From positions 62,001 through 126,000 of the forward strand of contig NZ_PPTH01000014.1 in NCBI RefSeq assembly GCF_002954225.1: a DNA stretch of 64,000 nt, in the 5' to 3' direction. A program made the translations under genes and the position numbers. Each line of letters starts with the position of its first letter. The stretch's first letter is position 1. Source of the DNA: Arthrobacter ruber. GTDB lineage: Bacteria > Actinomycetota > Actinomycetes > Actinomycetales > Micrococcaceae. Shown piece after piece: positions 50,168 through 58,363 of the stretch. The notes under the pieces are model-generated. The model did not search any database. It was not told where the DNA came from and worked only from the letters and a program-made list of their open reading frames with translations.

Positions 50168-51382
50168 ATGAATCATGCTCGTTTCCGCCGGTTCGCACCG
50201 GCGACTCTCCTGACGGTCGCGGTTCTCACCTCGACACTCACCGCTTGCACCGGCTCCAATGCTTCTGGTGAGACGGCGGTCGACTTCCAGCCCGGCACTG
50301 TGGTGCGAGTGATCGACGGCGATACCCTTGTCATCAACTTCGATGGCGACGACCAGACCGTCCGCCTGCTGAACGTGGACACACCGGAGACGAAGCATCC
50401 GGATAAGCCCGTCGAGTGTCTTGGCCCTGAGGCCACTCAAAAGCTCGAGTCGCTGACCCCGCCCGGAACGAAGGTTGCCTTGGACTTCGACGTCGAGCGG
50501 ACCGACAGGTACGACCGCGTGCTGGCCGCCGTGTTCATCGAGGACCAGACCCTGGTCAATGCGGAGCTGGCCCGCGTGGGTCTGGGTGTTCCTGTGCTGA
50601 TAGAGCCGAACAGGAAGTACTACGACGAGGTGCAGGCCGCGTACAACGAGGCGACCGAGCAGGCCGTCGGTCTGCTGGACGTCGCTGCAGGCTGCACCCT
50701 CCCGGCGGAAGTGACCGACGCTGTGAACGCACTTACCGAGGTAACTGAGGCTCCAGTCGGCGAAACAGAAGCAGCTGTTGCTGCAACCGCCGCAGGTATC
50801 CTCGCCGCCCTTACGACGGCGAAGGCTGTCCGGGAAACGCTGAACGCCGGCAAGGACACCGTTCGCGTGCTCGCTGTCGGAGCCGATCGTGCCGCGGCGA
50901 TCACACGTGACCTCGACACTCGAATCAGCAAGGCCGAGCAGTCTCTGAACGCAGCTGACACCAAGGCTGCCGCTCTCAAACAAGCAAGGGAAGCAGCCCG
51001 AGTCGCCGCCGCTGAAGCAGAAGCAGCCAGGGTGGCAGAAGCTGCGCGGGTCGAGGCTGAACGGGTCCAGGCAGAAGCCGCTGAGGCCGCACGCGTCGAG
51101 GCCGAACGGATGCAGGCGGAAGCCGCTGAAGCAGCACGCATCGAAGCCGAACGACTTCAGGCAGAAGCCAATGCTCAGGCTGAGGCTGGCCGGCTTGCCG
51201 CTGAAGTGGCAGCTGCCGCCGAGCGGGAGCGGATCCGGAACCTCCCGCCCGCACCAGCACCTTACGTTCCACCCGCTCAGCAGTATGTCCCTCCCGCTCC
51301 CCCTGCGGCTGGAAATCCTTACCCCGGCTACAACGGGCCTCGTTGCTACGCACCTGGTGGAAAGACCTGGCGTCCCTGCTGA
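50168..51382 (+). CDS. Thermonuclease-like lipoprotein with 15-residue repeats
   Basis: 404 residues. Lipobox LTAC (Cys27). Staphylococcal-nuclease domain (about 42-175): GTVVRVIDGDTLVINFDGD, VRLLNVDTPETKHP (Arg, Asp and Thr), CLGPEATQKLE (Glu) and RYDRVLAAVF (Arg), so the active site is intact. A long Ala/Glu-rich helical coiled-coil region (about 185-360) contains three near-perfect 15-residue repeats, ending in Pro-rich PPAPAPYVPPAQQYVPP and a tail CYAPGGKTWRPC. Probably a surface-tethered DNA-degrading enzyme for nutrient or defence use. Confidence 0.9.
   Translation: MNHARFRRFAPATLLTVAVLTSTLTACTGSNASGETAVDFQPGTVVRVIDGDTLVINFDGDDQTVRLLNVDTPETKHPDKPVECLGPEATQKLESLTPPGTKVALDFDVERTDRYDRVLAAVFIEDQTLVNAELARVGLGVPVLIEPNRKYYDEVQAAYNEATEQAVGLLDVAAGCTLPAEVTDAVNALTEVTEAPVGETEAAVAATAAGILAALTTAKAVRETLNAGKDTVRVLAVGADRAAAITRDLDTRISKAEQSLNAADTKAAALKQAREAARVAAAEAEAARVAEAARVEAERVQAEAAEAARVEAERMQAEAAEAARIEAERLQAEANAQAEAGRLAAEVAAAAERERIRNLPPAPAPYVPPAQQYVPPAPPAAGNPYPGYNGPRCYAPGGKTWRPC
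51041..51175 (+). repeat. Three in-frame 45-bp tandem repeats in the thermonuclease gene
   Basis: Units at 51041-51085, 51086-51130 and 51131-51175 encode AARVEAERVQAEAAE, AARVEAERMQAEAAE and AARIEAERLQAEANA. They extend a coiled coil. DNA identity between units is high, so copy number may vary between strains. Confidence 0.85.
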
Positions 51383-51388
51383 GCATCA

Positions 51389-51432
51389 CATCAGAGCATT
51401 CGTCGTCCACTTGGACGACGAATGCTCTGATG
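51389..51432. terminator. 20-bp perfect hairpin between convergent genes
   Basis: CATCAGAGCATTCGTCGTCC (51389-51408), loop ACTT, exact complement 51413-51432. It lies seven bases beyond the thermonuclease stop and 95 bases beyond the Fic stop, so it can end transcription in both directions. Confidence 0.8.
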
Positions 51433-51526
51433 AGAGCACTTGGATGGCTCGGCCAATCAACTCCATGAATGGCCTGATGCAACGCGCTATCCGTAGAAAT
51501 GCCAGCGGCGTGCTCGATCCCTCGCC

Positions 51527-52744
51527 CTACCCTGGCCGCGGTCGTCGTGCACGCTGGGCAAAAGCTTCGAGGGCAGCGAGCACGCGCTCGCTCTCGAAAG
51601 TTCGATTGCGTCTGCCTTGCCCGCTTGGCGCAAGGATGCCGTCAACGACAAGTCGGTTCAGTCCGTTCTGCGCGTTCTGCGCGGTGATGCCCAGCAGCGT
51701 AGCAGCAGTCCTCGCATCGATAACGGGATGTTGCAGCAGCAAATCGATAGTGCGCCTGCCCGCAGATCCGCCGCGCGCCGATGTTCTCCCGACGGCCCAG
51801 CTTCTGAACTCTTCGAGGTCACGCACCAACTGCCTGCCGCTTACCAAAGCCGATGTGAACGCGGAGGAAAAAGCCTCGATGATGGGCTCCACTGAGCCGT
51901 TCCGGTATGCGGTCAGAGCATCAAAGTAGCCCTCCGTGTTCTGAAGCAAGCCAGCTGACACGGGGACGGTCAGGTTCCGCATGATACCCAAACGATGCAG
52001 CATTGCATGAGTGAGTGCCCGGCCTGTTCGACCGTTGCCGTCCGGAAAGGGGTGAATGGTTTCGAATTGAGCATGGGCGAGGGCGATCTGCGGCATGACC
52101 GGCAGATCGACGCGTTGGGCGAAGGCCACGAGGTCCGTCATCAGCTCCGGCACTCGATCCGGGTGCGGCGGAACGAATGCCGCGGAGTGCGGACTGTTGG
52201 CGACACCTCCGCCGATCCATACCTGCTGGTGCCTCCATTGGCCCGTGTACTCAGGATGAGTGTCCACCAAGAGTGCCTTCTGCATGGCGATAATTGCGTC
52301 CGCCCCGAGATCGGCGGACAAAGCGATGGCGGCTTCCATAGCCCGAGTATTCGCAACGACGAGACGCGCATTTGGTCCGCTCCGGAAGCCGAGCTCTGCC
52401 AGGGCAATGTTTTTCGGCTGAGCAGTGAGGCGCTCGATCTCGGAACTGGAGGCACTTTCGCTGCGCAGAAGAATGGCGGCAAAAGGTGCGGTGGTCGCCC
52501 CGTACTCTCCGTCGAAGCGGACGAGTTCCGTCACCGCATCCTCGCCAGCGACAACCGTTTCAGGCGACAACGGCGGCAGCGCACGATCCGCAATCAGGGG
52601 TGGTACAGCCGCGTCGTAAGGACCCCTCGCCCGCAGTCGAGCCCGATGGGACTCGCCCCGGTCTGGCACCGCCTCCCATGGTCGCTGCTCCCATGCAACC
52701 GAGGGCCATCGGTCCTGCCGTGGGGCCCCGCTTTTCGATGCCAT
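51527..52744 (-). CDS. Fic-family protein (AMP-transferase type)
   Basis: 405 residues. The Fic active site HPFPDGNGRTGR is complete (His231 to Arg242). An N-terminal inhibitory helix carries the class II motif S-x-x-x-E in ESASSSEIERL (Ser100, Glu104), but the residue after Glu is Arg rather than the usual Gly or Asn. A flap region (HPEYTGQWRHQQVWIGGG) and a C-terminal winged helix (HPVIDARTAATLLGITAQNAQNGL) complete the usual Fic/DUF4172-HTH form. No antitoxin gene adjoins it; inhibition is intramolecular. A palindrome overlaps its promoter region. Confidence 0.92.
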   Translation of the reverse strand: MASKSGAPRQDRWPSVAWEQRPWEAVPDRGESHRARLRARGPYDAAVPPLIADRALPPLSPETVVAGEDAVTELVRFDGEYGATTAPFAAILLRSESASSSEIERLTAQPKNIALAELGFRSGPNARLVVANTRAMEAAIALSADLGADAIIAMQKALLVDTHPEYTGQWRHQQVWIGGGVANSPHSAAFVPPHPDRVPELMTDLVAFAQRVDLPVMPQIALAHAQFETIHPFPDGNGRTGRALTHAMLHRLGIMRNLTVPVSAGLLQNTEGYFDALTAYRNGSVEPIIEAFSSAFTSALVSGRQLVRDLEEFRSWAVGRTSARGGSAGRRTIDLLLQHPVIDARTAATLLGITAQNAQNGLNRLVVDGILAPSGQGRRNRTFESERVLAALEAFAQRARRPRPG

Positions 52745-52758
52745 GTAGCCACGCTATC

Positions 52759-52780
52759 ATCGGTTAGTAGCGTAACCGAT
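52759..52780. promoter_or_regulatory. ATCGGTTA-N6-TAACCGAT operator in front of the Fic gene
   Basis: Perfect 8-base arms separated by six bases, 15 bases upstream of the Fic ATG on the minus strand. The C-terminal winged helix of Fic proteins of this type could bind it for autoregulation, which is inference. Confidence 0.55.
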
Positions 52781-52874
52781 GGTGTAGGGGACAGTAGTTA
52801 TCGATTGACGCTGAAGATCAGTCATCCAAAGAACAAGTAGCTAATCCTAGGAAGATCTCGATCGACCCCGCGCA

Positions 52875-52912
52875 ACGGCGGGCCGGCCACCCGAAGGTGA
52901 CCGCTCCGCCGT
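52875..52912 (-). terminator. Hairpin after dhaK
   Basis: On the minus strand, ACGGCGG...CCGCCGT encloses an inner stem with a TTCG-type loop (52892-52895). It begins 15 bases after the dhaK stop. Confidence 0.6.
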
Positions 52913-52926
52913 CGTATGCGGTGAAA

Positions 52927-53922
52927 CTAGAACACGCGGATAGGGATTTCCGCCGGATCCATCAGCAGCGACTCGATCTCGTCATCGAGCTTCACCAGCG
53001 TGACGGATGCGCCGGCCATGTCCAGGGACGTGCAGTACTCCCCCACATAGCTGCGGCCCACACTGATCCCCTGCTCCGCGAGCCGCTTATGCGCCTGCCC
53101 GTACAGCAGGTACAGCTCGCTGATCGGGGTTCCGCCCAGGCCGTTGACCATGAGGGCCACGCGGTCGCCGTCGCCGAACGGCAGGTCCTTCACCACCGGT
53201 GCCAGAAGCTCCTCCACGATCTCGTTCGCCGGCATCATCTTCGCGCGACGCCGCCCGGGCTCCCCGTGGATACCGACTCCCATCTCGATCTCGTCCTCGC
53301 CGAGCTCGAACAAAGGACTGCCCTTCGCCGGCGGAGTGCATGCTGTCAGGGCGACGCCCATCGTCCGGGTCACCGAGTTCACCTTCTCGCCGATGCGGAT
53401 GACCTCGTCGAGGTCCGCCCCGCGCTCGGCGGCAGCGGCCACGGCCTTGATGACGAAGAAGTTGCCGGCAACACCGCGGCGCCCGATCGTGTAGGTAGAG
53501 TCCTCCACGGAGACGTCGTCGTTGATGAACAACGTCTTCACCTCGATGCCCTCGGCGGAGGACATCTCCTGCGCCATCTCGAACACCATCTTGTCGCCCG
53601 TGTAGTTGTTCACCAGCAGCAGCACGCCCTTGGGCGAGGCCATGAGCTTGGTTGTCTCGTACACGTAGTCGAAGGGAGGCGCGGCGAAGACGTCACCCGG
53701 GCAGGCGGCGTCGAGCATGCCCTTACCCACGATCATCACGTGCGCCGGCTCGTGCCCGGACCCGGAGCCCTGGACGATCGACACCTTGTTCTGGTCCGGA
53801 CCGTCGGCGCGCATGATCAGGTTGTACTCGGGCATGTACTTGAGGGTGTCCGGGTTAGCGAGCGCGAGGCCCTCGAGCATCTCCGGGACGAACTGCTGCG
53901 GATCGTTGACGAACTTCTTCAT
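52927..53922 (-). CDS. dhaK: Dihydroxyacetone kinase subunit DhaK
   Basis: 331 residues, full length. KKFVNDPQQFVPEMLEGLAL is the family start; GSGSGHEPAHVMIVGKGMLD and GIHGEPGRRRAKMM, with the His that covalently binds the substrate carbonyl, give the substrate pocket. It binds dihydroxyacetone (or another short ketose) and, with DhaL, transfers phosphate to it. GTTGGAGCCCCC precedes ATG 53922. It is the last gene of an aldolase-HAD-dhaL-dhaK operon and comes 49 bases after dhaL, the reverse of the usual dhaKL order. No DhaM in the window. Confidence 0.93.
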   Translation of the reverse strand: MKKFVNDPQQFVPEMLEGLALANPDTLKYMPEYNLIMRADGPDQNKVSIVQGSGSGHEPAHVMIVGKGMLDAACPGDVFAAPPFDYVYETTKLMASPKGVLLLVNNYTGDKMVFEMAQEMSSAEGIEVKTLFINDDVSVEDSTYTIGRRGVAGNFFVIKAVAAAAERGADLDEVIRIGEKVNSVTRTMGVALTACTPPAKGSPLFELGEDEIEMGVGIHGEPGRRRAKMMPANEIVEELLAPVVKDLPFGDGDRVALMVNGLGGTPISELYLLYGQAHKRLAEQGISVGRSYVGEYCTSLDMAGASVTLVKLDDEIESLLMDPAEIPIRVF

Positions 53923-53971
53923 GGGGGCTCCACGTCGTTGTGAGTAGGGATGAGTTGAAGGAGAAAGAGAG

Positions 53972-54604
53972 TCAGGGCCAGTCGGCGACGATGCGCTCCG
54001 CGATGATGGCGACCGCTACAGCGCCGGCATCTGGCGAACCGATGCTGCGTTCCCCGCTGTAGCTGGCGCGGCCGCGTCGAGCCTCGAGGGTCGACGTCGC
54101 ATCCGCGCACTCGCGGACCTTCGCCGCGAATGCCTGCCGGCACTCCTCCGGCGACGCGCCGGCTGCCAGCTGCCGTTCGAGTTCATCGGTCGCCGGGATC
54201 AGCGCGTCGAGCAGGGTCTTGTCGCCGAGGTCGGCGTTGCCGCGGGCCTTGATGCCGTCGGTGGCTCCGCGCAGCATGGCGACGACGGCGGTTCCGTCGA
54301 TCGTGTCCACCGCCTTCGCTGCGGCAGATGCCCGCAGGAATGCCGTCCCCCACAGCGGACCGGAGGTCCCGCCGATCCTGCTGGAGATGGCGAGCGCGAT
54401 CTGCTGCAGGAAGGTGGCGACGTCGTCGCGCTTGAAGGAGTCCCAGTCCGCCAGGACCTTCTCGAAGCCGCGGGCCAGGGAGTAACCGAGGTCGCCGTCG
54501 CCGACCACGGCGTCGAGATCGCCGAACTCCTTCTCCTTGTCCACAGCCGTCTGCGCCAGGGAGTGGACGACGTACTCGACGTCGGCGAGGTCGGTGGCGC
54601 TCAT
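53972..54604 (-). CDS. dhaL: Dihydroxyacetone kinase subunit DhaL
   Basis: 210 residues from ATG 54604. LDAVVGDGDLGYSLARGFEK is the nucleotide/magnesium loop (the usual GDGDHG has Leu for His), with IGGTSGPLWGTAFL and GNADLGDKTLLDALIPATDE conserved. C-terminus YSGERSIGSPDAGA. The Leu change is also seen in ATP-dependent or non-PTS relatives, so ATP rather than DhaM phosphate may be the donor (inference). Starts four bases inside the HAD gene (ATGA). Confidence 0.9.
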   Translation of the reverse strand: MSATDLADVEYVVHSLAQTAVDKEKEFGDLDAVVGDGDLGYSLARGFEKVLADWDSFKRDDVATFLQQIALAISSRIGGTSGPLWGTAFLRASAAAKAVDTIDGTAVVAMLRGATDGIKARGNADLGDKTLLDALIPATDELERQLAAGASPEECRQAFAAKVRECADATSTLEARRGRASYSGERSIGSPDAGAVAVAIIAERIVADWP

Positions 54605-55407
54605 GGGTTCTCCGTTTCGATGGTCGCGGAAGTGGGGGCAGGTGCGGAGAGCAGCGTCTGCAGGGTCGCTAGGGTGACGACGCCGGACGGGCGAGCGCCG
54701 TGCGGGTCGGCGAGGACCTCCGTCTGCTCGCCGTCGGCATCCCCGAGGGAGCTGACCACGAGGGACGCCCCGGTGAAGTCCTCCTCGCGGGTGAAGCCGC
54801 TGACCGTCACCACGGTCCGGAGTCCGGCTCCGACGGCGGCACGGAGTCCGTTGCCGCTGTCCTCGACGACCATCGCGTCGTCGGCCGACACCCCGAGCTC
54901 CGAAAGCGCGAGCAGGTAGATGTCCGGGGCAGGCTTCTTGGCAGGCACCACGTCCCCGGCGAACAACGAGAAGTGTGCGGCCAACTCCTCCCCGACGGCG
55001 TGCGTCAGGACCGCCCGGACAGCGGGTTCGGCGGAGGTGGAGGCGACGGCGAGTGTCCACCCGGCGTCGTGCGCCTCCTGCACGATCCGCGCGATACCCG
55101 GCCGCGCGGGCATGACCCCGCTCTCCACGAGACCCTTGTAGACCTCGGTTTTCCGCTTGTGCCAGGAGAGGATCGCAGCGTCGACGGCGTCGTCGTCCTG
55201 CAGGCCGAGAGAGGCGGCCAGGTCGGGTGTCAGGATGCTGCGCATGCGCTCCTTACCGCCGCCGATCTTCACCTTCTCGGCGTACTCCCCGACGCTCCAC
55301 TGCACGGGTACGCCGAAGTCGGTGAAGGTCTGGTTGAAGGCGGGAAGGTGACCGTACTGCTCGGTATCGGCGAGCACGCCGTCGCAGTCGAAGATCAGGG
55401 CCGGCAT
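54601..55407 (-). CDS. HAD-superfamily phosphatase (CbbY-like)
   Basis: 268 residues from ATG 55407. Motif I FDCDGVLADTEQYGH with two Asp, motif II ASTSAEPAV, motif III Lys in VPAKKPAPDIYL and motif IV VEDSGNGLRAA. A four-helix cap lies at about 15-90. Members act on small sugar phosphates or as phosphomutases. Between aldolase and dhaL, it probably removes phosphate from a pathway intermediate. The C-terminal 35 residues are acidic and Pro/Ala-rich. Overlaps dhaL and lies two bases after the aldolase stop. Confidence 0.85.
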   Translation of the reverse strand: MPALIFDCDGVLADTEQYGHLPAFNQTFTDFGVPVQWSVGEYAEKVKIGGGKERMRSILTPDLAASLGLQDDDAVDAAILSWHKRKTEVYKGLVESGVMPARPGIARIVQEAHDAGWTLAVASTSAEPAVRAVLTHAVGEELAAHFSLFAGDVVPAKKPAPDIYLLALSELGVSADDAMVVEDSGNGLRAAVGAGLRTVVTVSGFTREEDFTGASLVVSSLGDADGEQTEVLADPHGARPSGVVTLATLQTLLSAPAPTSATIETENP

Positions 55408-55409
55408 GG

Positions 55410-56273
55410 TCAGCGGCCGCCCTTGCCCGCGCTGCCGAACTGTCCGCAGAGGTCGGTGACCATCGCGACGATGTCGGCCCGCGTGTGCTTGAACAGCGAC
55501 GGCGGATCCCACTTGCTGTTCTGTTCGGCCTGCTTGAGGAACGCCAGGCTGGACTGCATGTACGTCTCCTTGAGGGCCGTGGAGATGTTGACCTTCGCGC
55601 AGCCGCGGGCGATGAGGTCGGCGAACTGCTCGGGGCTGAGGCCACTGCCGCCATGGAGGGCGATGGGAACGTTCCGTGCCTCCACGATCTGCGTGACGCG
55701 TTCGACGTCGAGCACGGGTGCGGCCTTGTAGCTGCCGTGGGCGTTGCCGATCGAGGGGGCGAAGACGTCGATCCCGGTGGCATCGATGAACGCGAGCGCC
55801 ACTTCGAGGCTCTGCTGCTTGGAAACCTCGTCGGACCCGTGGTCATCCTCGACGCCAGTGATGGCCTCGATCTCGCCCTCCACCTGCGCGCCGTAGCTGC
55901 GGGCCTCGGCGACGACCTCGACGGTCTGGCGCTGGTTCTCCTCGACCGGGAGGTTGGACGCGTCGAAGAGCACCGAGTTCCAGCCGGCCTTCAGGCATTC
56001 GGTGACGACGTCGCGATCCGGGCAGTGATCGAGGTGCATGGTGACGGGCACCTCGATGCCGCGCGTCATGGACTGCCACATGTCGAACAGCACGCGGGAG
56101 CCGATGCTGCGCACGGTCTTCACCGAGGTCTGCAGGATCACCGGGGAGTTGGCCTCCACGGCGCCGGCGAGCACGCCCTCCATGGTCAGGTCATTGAAGA
56201 TATTGATGGCGGGCACCCCGTAGCGTGCCTCGAATGCCGGGTCGACGATGTCCTTCAGCGGTACAACGGCCAT
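55410..56273 (-). CDS. Class II ketose-bisphosphate aldolase
   Basis: 287 residues. Zinc-dependent class II aldolase: AINIFNDLTMEGVLAGAVEA, VTMHLDHCPDRDVVTECLKA with the Asp/His pair, NSVLFDASNLPVEEN, VEGEIEAITGVEDDHGS, and the DHAP-binding SIGNAHGSYK and ALHGGSGLSPEQF. It cleaves a ketose (bis)phosphate to DHAP and an aldehyde, so it feeds the same triose pool as dhaKL. GAGGAATCACC precedes the ATG. First gene of the four-gene operon. Confidence 0.9.
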   Translation of the reverse strand: MAVVPLKDIVDPAFEARYGVPAINIFNDLTMEGVLAGAVEANSPVILQTSVKTVRSIGSRVLFDMWQSMTRGIEVPVTMHLDHCPDRDVVTECLKAGWNSVLFDASNLPVEENQRQTVEVVAEARSYGAQVEGEIEAITGVEDDHGSDEVSKQQSLEVALAFIDATGIDVFAPSIGNAHGSYKAAPVLDVERVTQIVEARNVPIALHGGSGLSPEQFADLIARGCAKVNISTALKETYMQSSLAFLKQAEQNSKWDPPSLFKHTRADIVAMVTDLCGQFGSAGKGGR

Positions 56274-56446
56274 GGTGATTCCTCCTGGTCAGGCTGACCC
56301 CCACGCTAGGTGGGTGAGGCGGCGCTGGGTATGGGGGTTCTCCCGCCCTCCCCCTGGGGGTAATCACCACCTCGTCAGCAGCAGACGCGCGTGGTTGAGT
56401 GGGCCGCGGCCGCCCGGCCACCCACTTCGACGACGAAGGACACCCC
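56274..56446. promoter_or_regulatory. Divergent promoter region, aldolase operon and GlcG-like gene
   Basis: The 173-base gap holds the promoters of both units. It has no strong hexamer pair by eye and a run of C and G near 56330-56360 (GGGGTTCTCCCGCC...CCCCTGGGGG). Confidence 0.4.
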
Positions 56447-56866
56447 ATGCCCCAGGGATCAGTGCTCGAGACCATCACCGCCGAGGAAGCCCGCCGTGTC
56501 ATCGACGCCGCCGCGGCGAAGGCCACGGAGATCGGCCAGCCGATGGACATTGCCGTCGTCGACGCCGGCGGAAATTTGAAGGCGCACGTGCGGATGGACG
56601 GTGCGAACATCGGCAGCATCACCATCGCCATCAACAAGGCCTACACGTCCATCGCGTTCCAGTGCGAGACCGGCGACCTGCAGGGTGTCACCCGGCAGGA
56701 CGGCCCCATCTACGGGCTGAGCGACGCCCACGGCGGCCGACTCGCGGTGTTCCCCGGCGGCATCCCGCTGGTGCGCGACGGGAACATCATGGGCGCCATC
56801 GGCGTCTCCACGGGCACCATCGAGCAGGACCAGGAAGTGGCCTCAGCGGGCGCGGCCGCCTACTGA
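56447..56866 (+). CDS. GlcG/HbpS-like protein (DUF336 fold)
   Basis: 139 residues from ATG 56447 (GAAGGACACC upstream). ETITAEEARRVIDAAAAKAT, PMDIAVVDAGGNLKAHVRMD, RQDGPIYGLSDAHGGRLAVF and FPGGIPLVRDGNIMGAIGVS define the family. Members include the haem-binding HbpS and the C-terminal domain of PduO and are often next to aldehyde or diol pathways. No signal peptide. Divergent from the aldolase-dha operon, which suggests a common role. Confidence 0.9.
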   Translation: MPQGSVLETITAEEARRVIDAAAAKATEIGQPMDIAVVDAGGNLKAHVRMDGANIGSITIAINKAYTSIAFQCETGDLQGVTRQDGPIYGLSDAHGGRLAVFPGGIPLVRDGNIMGAIGVSTGTIEQDQEVASAGAAAY

Positions 56867-56893
56867 GGCGCGTCCTGCTGCAGGGACAACGCG

Positions 56894-57394
56894 CTAGGAC
56901 CGGTCATCCTCACGCGACGTGCCGGACTCGGCGATCCGCTTGATGGCAGCGAGCGTCTGCGGGATGCCGTCGAGCGCCTGCCGGGTTCGGTCGATGATCT
57001 GCGCGGGCGCGTCATCCCCGAACTTTTCCTCGAACATGGCGATGCCGCCCGGCAGGAAATCCCAGGATTCCGTCAGAGTGGTCCCGGTGCCGGCCGGCGT
57101 CAGCGTGTAGCCCCAGCGGACTCGATCGCCACCGACCACCCAGGCGAACTCACGGCCGCGTTCTGCGGCCACGACCTGGGACCGGGTCTCCCAGGTACGG
57201 TGCGGAAGCTCGTTGCGCCCTGTGAACCAGGCGCCGACCTGGCCCGCGTCGGCGTCGTTCTCCCACCAGCACCGCGTGCACACCGGGCTCCACTCACCGG
57301 TGCGGGTGATGTCGGAGACCAGGTCGTAGATGCTGTCTGCCGATGCCTGGATGGTGACGGACTCCTGGTGGTGGCGGATCTCTGTCTGGCTCAT
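56894..57394 (-). CDS. SRPBCC-fold protein
   Basis: 166 residues from ATG 57394. Polyketide cyclase/START-like fold: SVTIQASADSIYDLVSDITR, TGEWSPVCTRCWWEND, and VRWGYTLTPAGTGTTLTESWDFLPGG. Binds a hydrophobic ligand; function unknown. Ends 28 bases from the GlcG-like gene, to which it is convergent, and is divergent from the alpha/beta hydrolase gene. Confidence 0.85.
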   Translation of the reverse strand: MSQTEIRHHQESVTIQASADSIYDLVSDITRTGEWSPVCTRCWWENDADAGQVGAWFTGRNELPHRTWETRSQVVAAERGREFAWVVGGDRVRWGYTLTPAGTGTTLTESWDFLPGGIAMFEEKFGDDAPAQIIDRTRQALDGIPQTLAAIKRIAESGTSREDDRS

Positions 57395-57496
57395 GCGCCC
57401 ATTCTCACAGAGAGGATCCCCTCGGCCTGCGGGATCGGCTGCAGCGATCTGTGCCCACATAGACTGAATTCTCGAGCCCGCTACGAAAGGCCCCAC

Positions 57497-58288
57497 ATGT
57501 TGAACGCCGAACGAACCGGCACCGGAAGGCCACTCGTCCTCGTGCACGGGCTCGGCTCGAGCGTCCGCACCTGGGATCCCGTCCTCCCCCTGCTGCAGGA
57601 ACAGCGCGAGGTCATCGCGATCGATCTCCCCGGATTCGGCGGCAGCGAGCCGCTCGCGGGCGAGGTGACCATCGCGACCCTCACGGACGCCGTCGAGCAG
57701 TTCCTCGAGCAGGAGAACCTGCGCGACGCGGACATCGTCGGAAGCTCGATGGGTGCGCGGATCGTGGTCGAGCTGGCGCGGCGGGGTCACGCCGGCAACG
57801 TCGTCGCTCTCGATCCCGGAGGATTCTGGAACGACACGCAGGTGCGCATCTTCAACGCCAGCATCACCGCGTCCATTGCGCTGGTACGGCGCCTCCAGCC
57901 CGTCCTGCCGTTCCTCGTCCAGCAGGCTGCGGGCCGGACAACGCTGCTCGCCCAGTTCTCCGCGGCCCCCTGGAAGCTCGATCCGGACCTCGTCCTGACG
58001 GAGCTCCGCGGATTCGCCACCTCGCCCAGTCTGGACGAAGCGCGTCAGTCGCTCGCGCACGGACCACGCCAGGCAGGCGCGCCACAGGGGACGATCAAGG
58101 GCATGCTGGCGTTCGGCTGGGGCAGGTCTGACAGGGTCACCCCGCTCAGTGAGGCCGCCGTCGCCATGTCTCTCTACCCGGACGCCACCCTGCACGTCTT
58201 CGAGGACTGCGGACACTTCCCGCACTGGGACCAGCCGCAAGAGACAGCCCGGTTCATCCTCGACGCCACTGCCGCTGGGTCTTCGTAA
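57497..58288 (+). CDS. Alpha/beta-fold hydrolase
   Basis: 263 residues from ATG 57497 (GAAAGG upstream). LVLVHGLGSSVRTWDPVLPL (oxyanion region), AIDLPGFGGSEP, nucleophile Ser in IVGSSMGARIV (GxSxG), and the catalytic His in EDCGHFPHWDQPQ. The acid is probably the Asp in GWGRSDRVTP. Substrate unknown; typical for esterases and lactonases. Converges on the sensor kinase gene. Confidence 0.88.
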   Translation: MLNAERTGTGRPLVLVHGLGSSVRTWDPVLPLLQEQREVIAIDLPGFGGSEPLAGEVTIATLTDAVEQFLEQENLRDADIVGSSMGARIVVELARRGHAGNVVALDPGGFWNDTQVRIFNASITASIALVRRLQPVLPFLVQQAAGRTTLLAQFSAAPWKLDPDLVLTELRGFATSPSLDEARQSLAHGPRQAGAPQGTIKGMLAFGWGRSDRVTPLSEAAVAMSLYPDATLHVFEDCGHFPHWDQPQETARFILDATAAGSS

Positions 58289-58363
58289 CCATCCTCCGAG
58301 CCGCACACCAAGCAAGCGTGCTGGCGGCGCCTCAGTACATAGGCTGAGGACGGACGCTGCCGC

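Noticed and set aside
51041-51175. Short repeats that might suggest a CRISPR array
   Set aside because: They are contiguous, have no spacers, and keep the reading frame of the thermonuclease.
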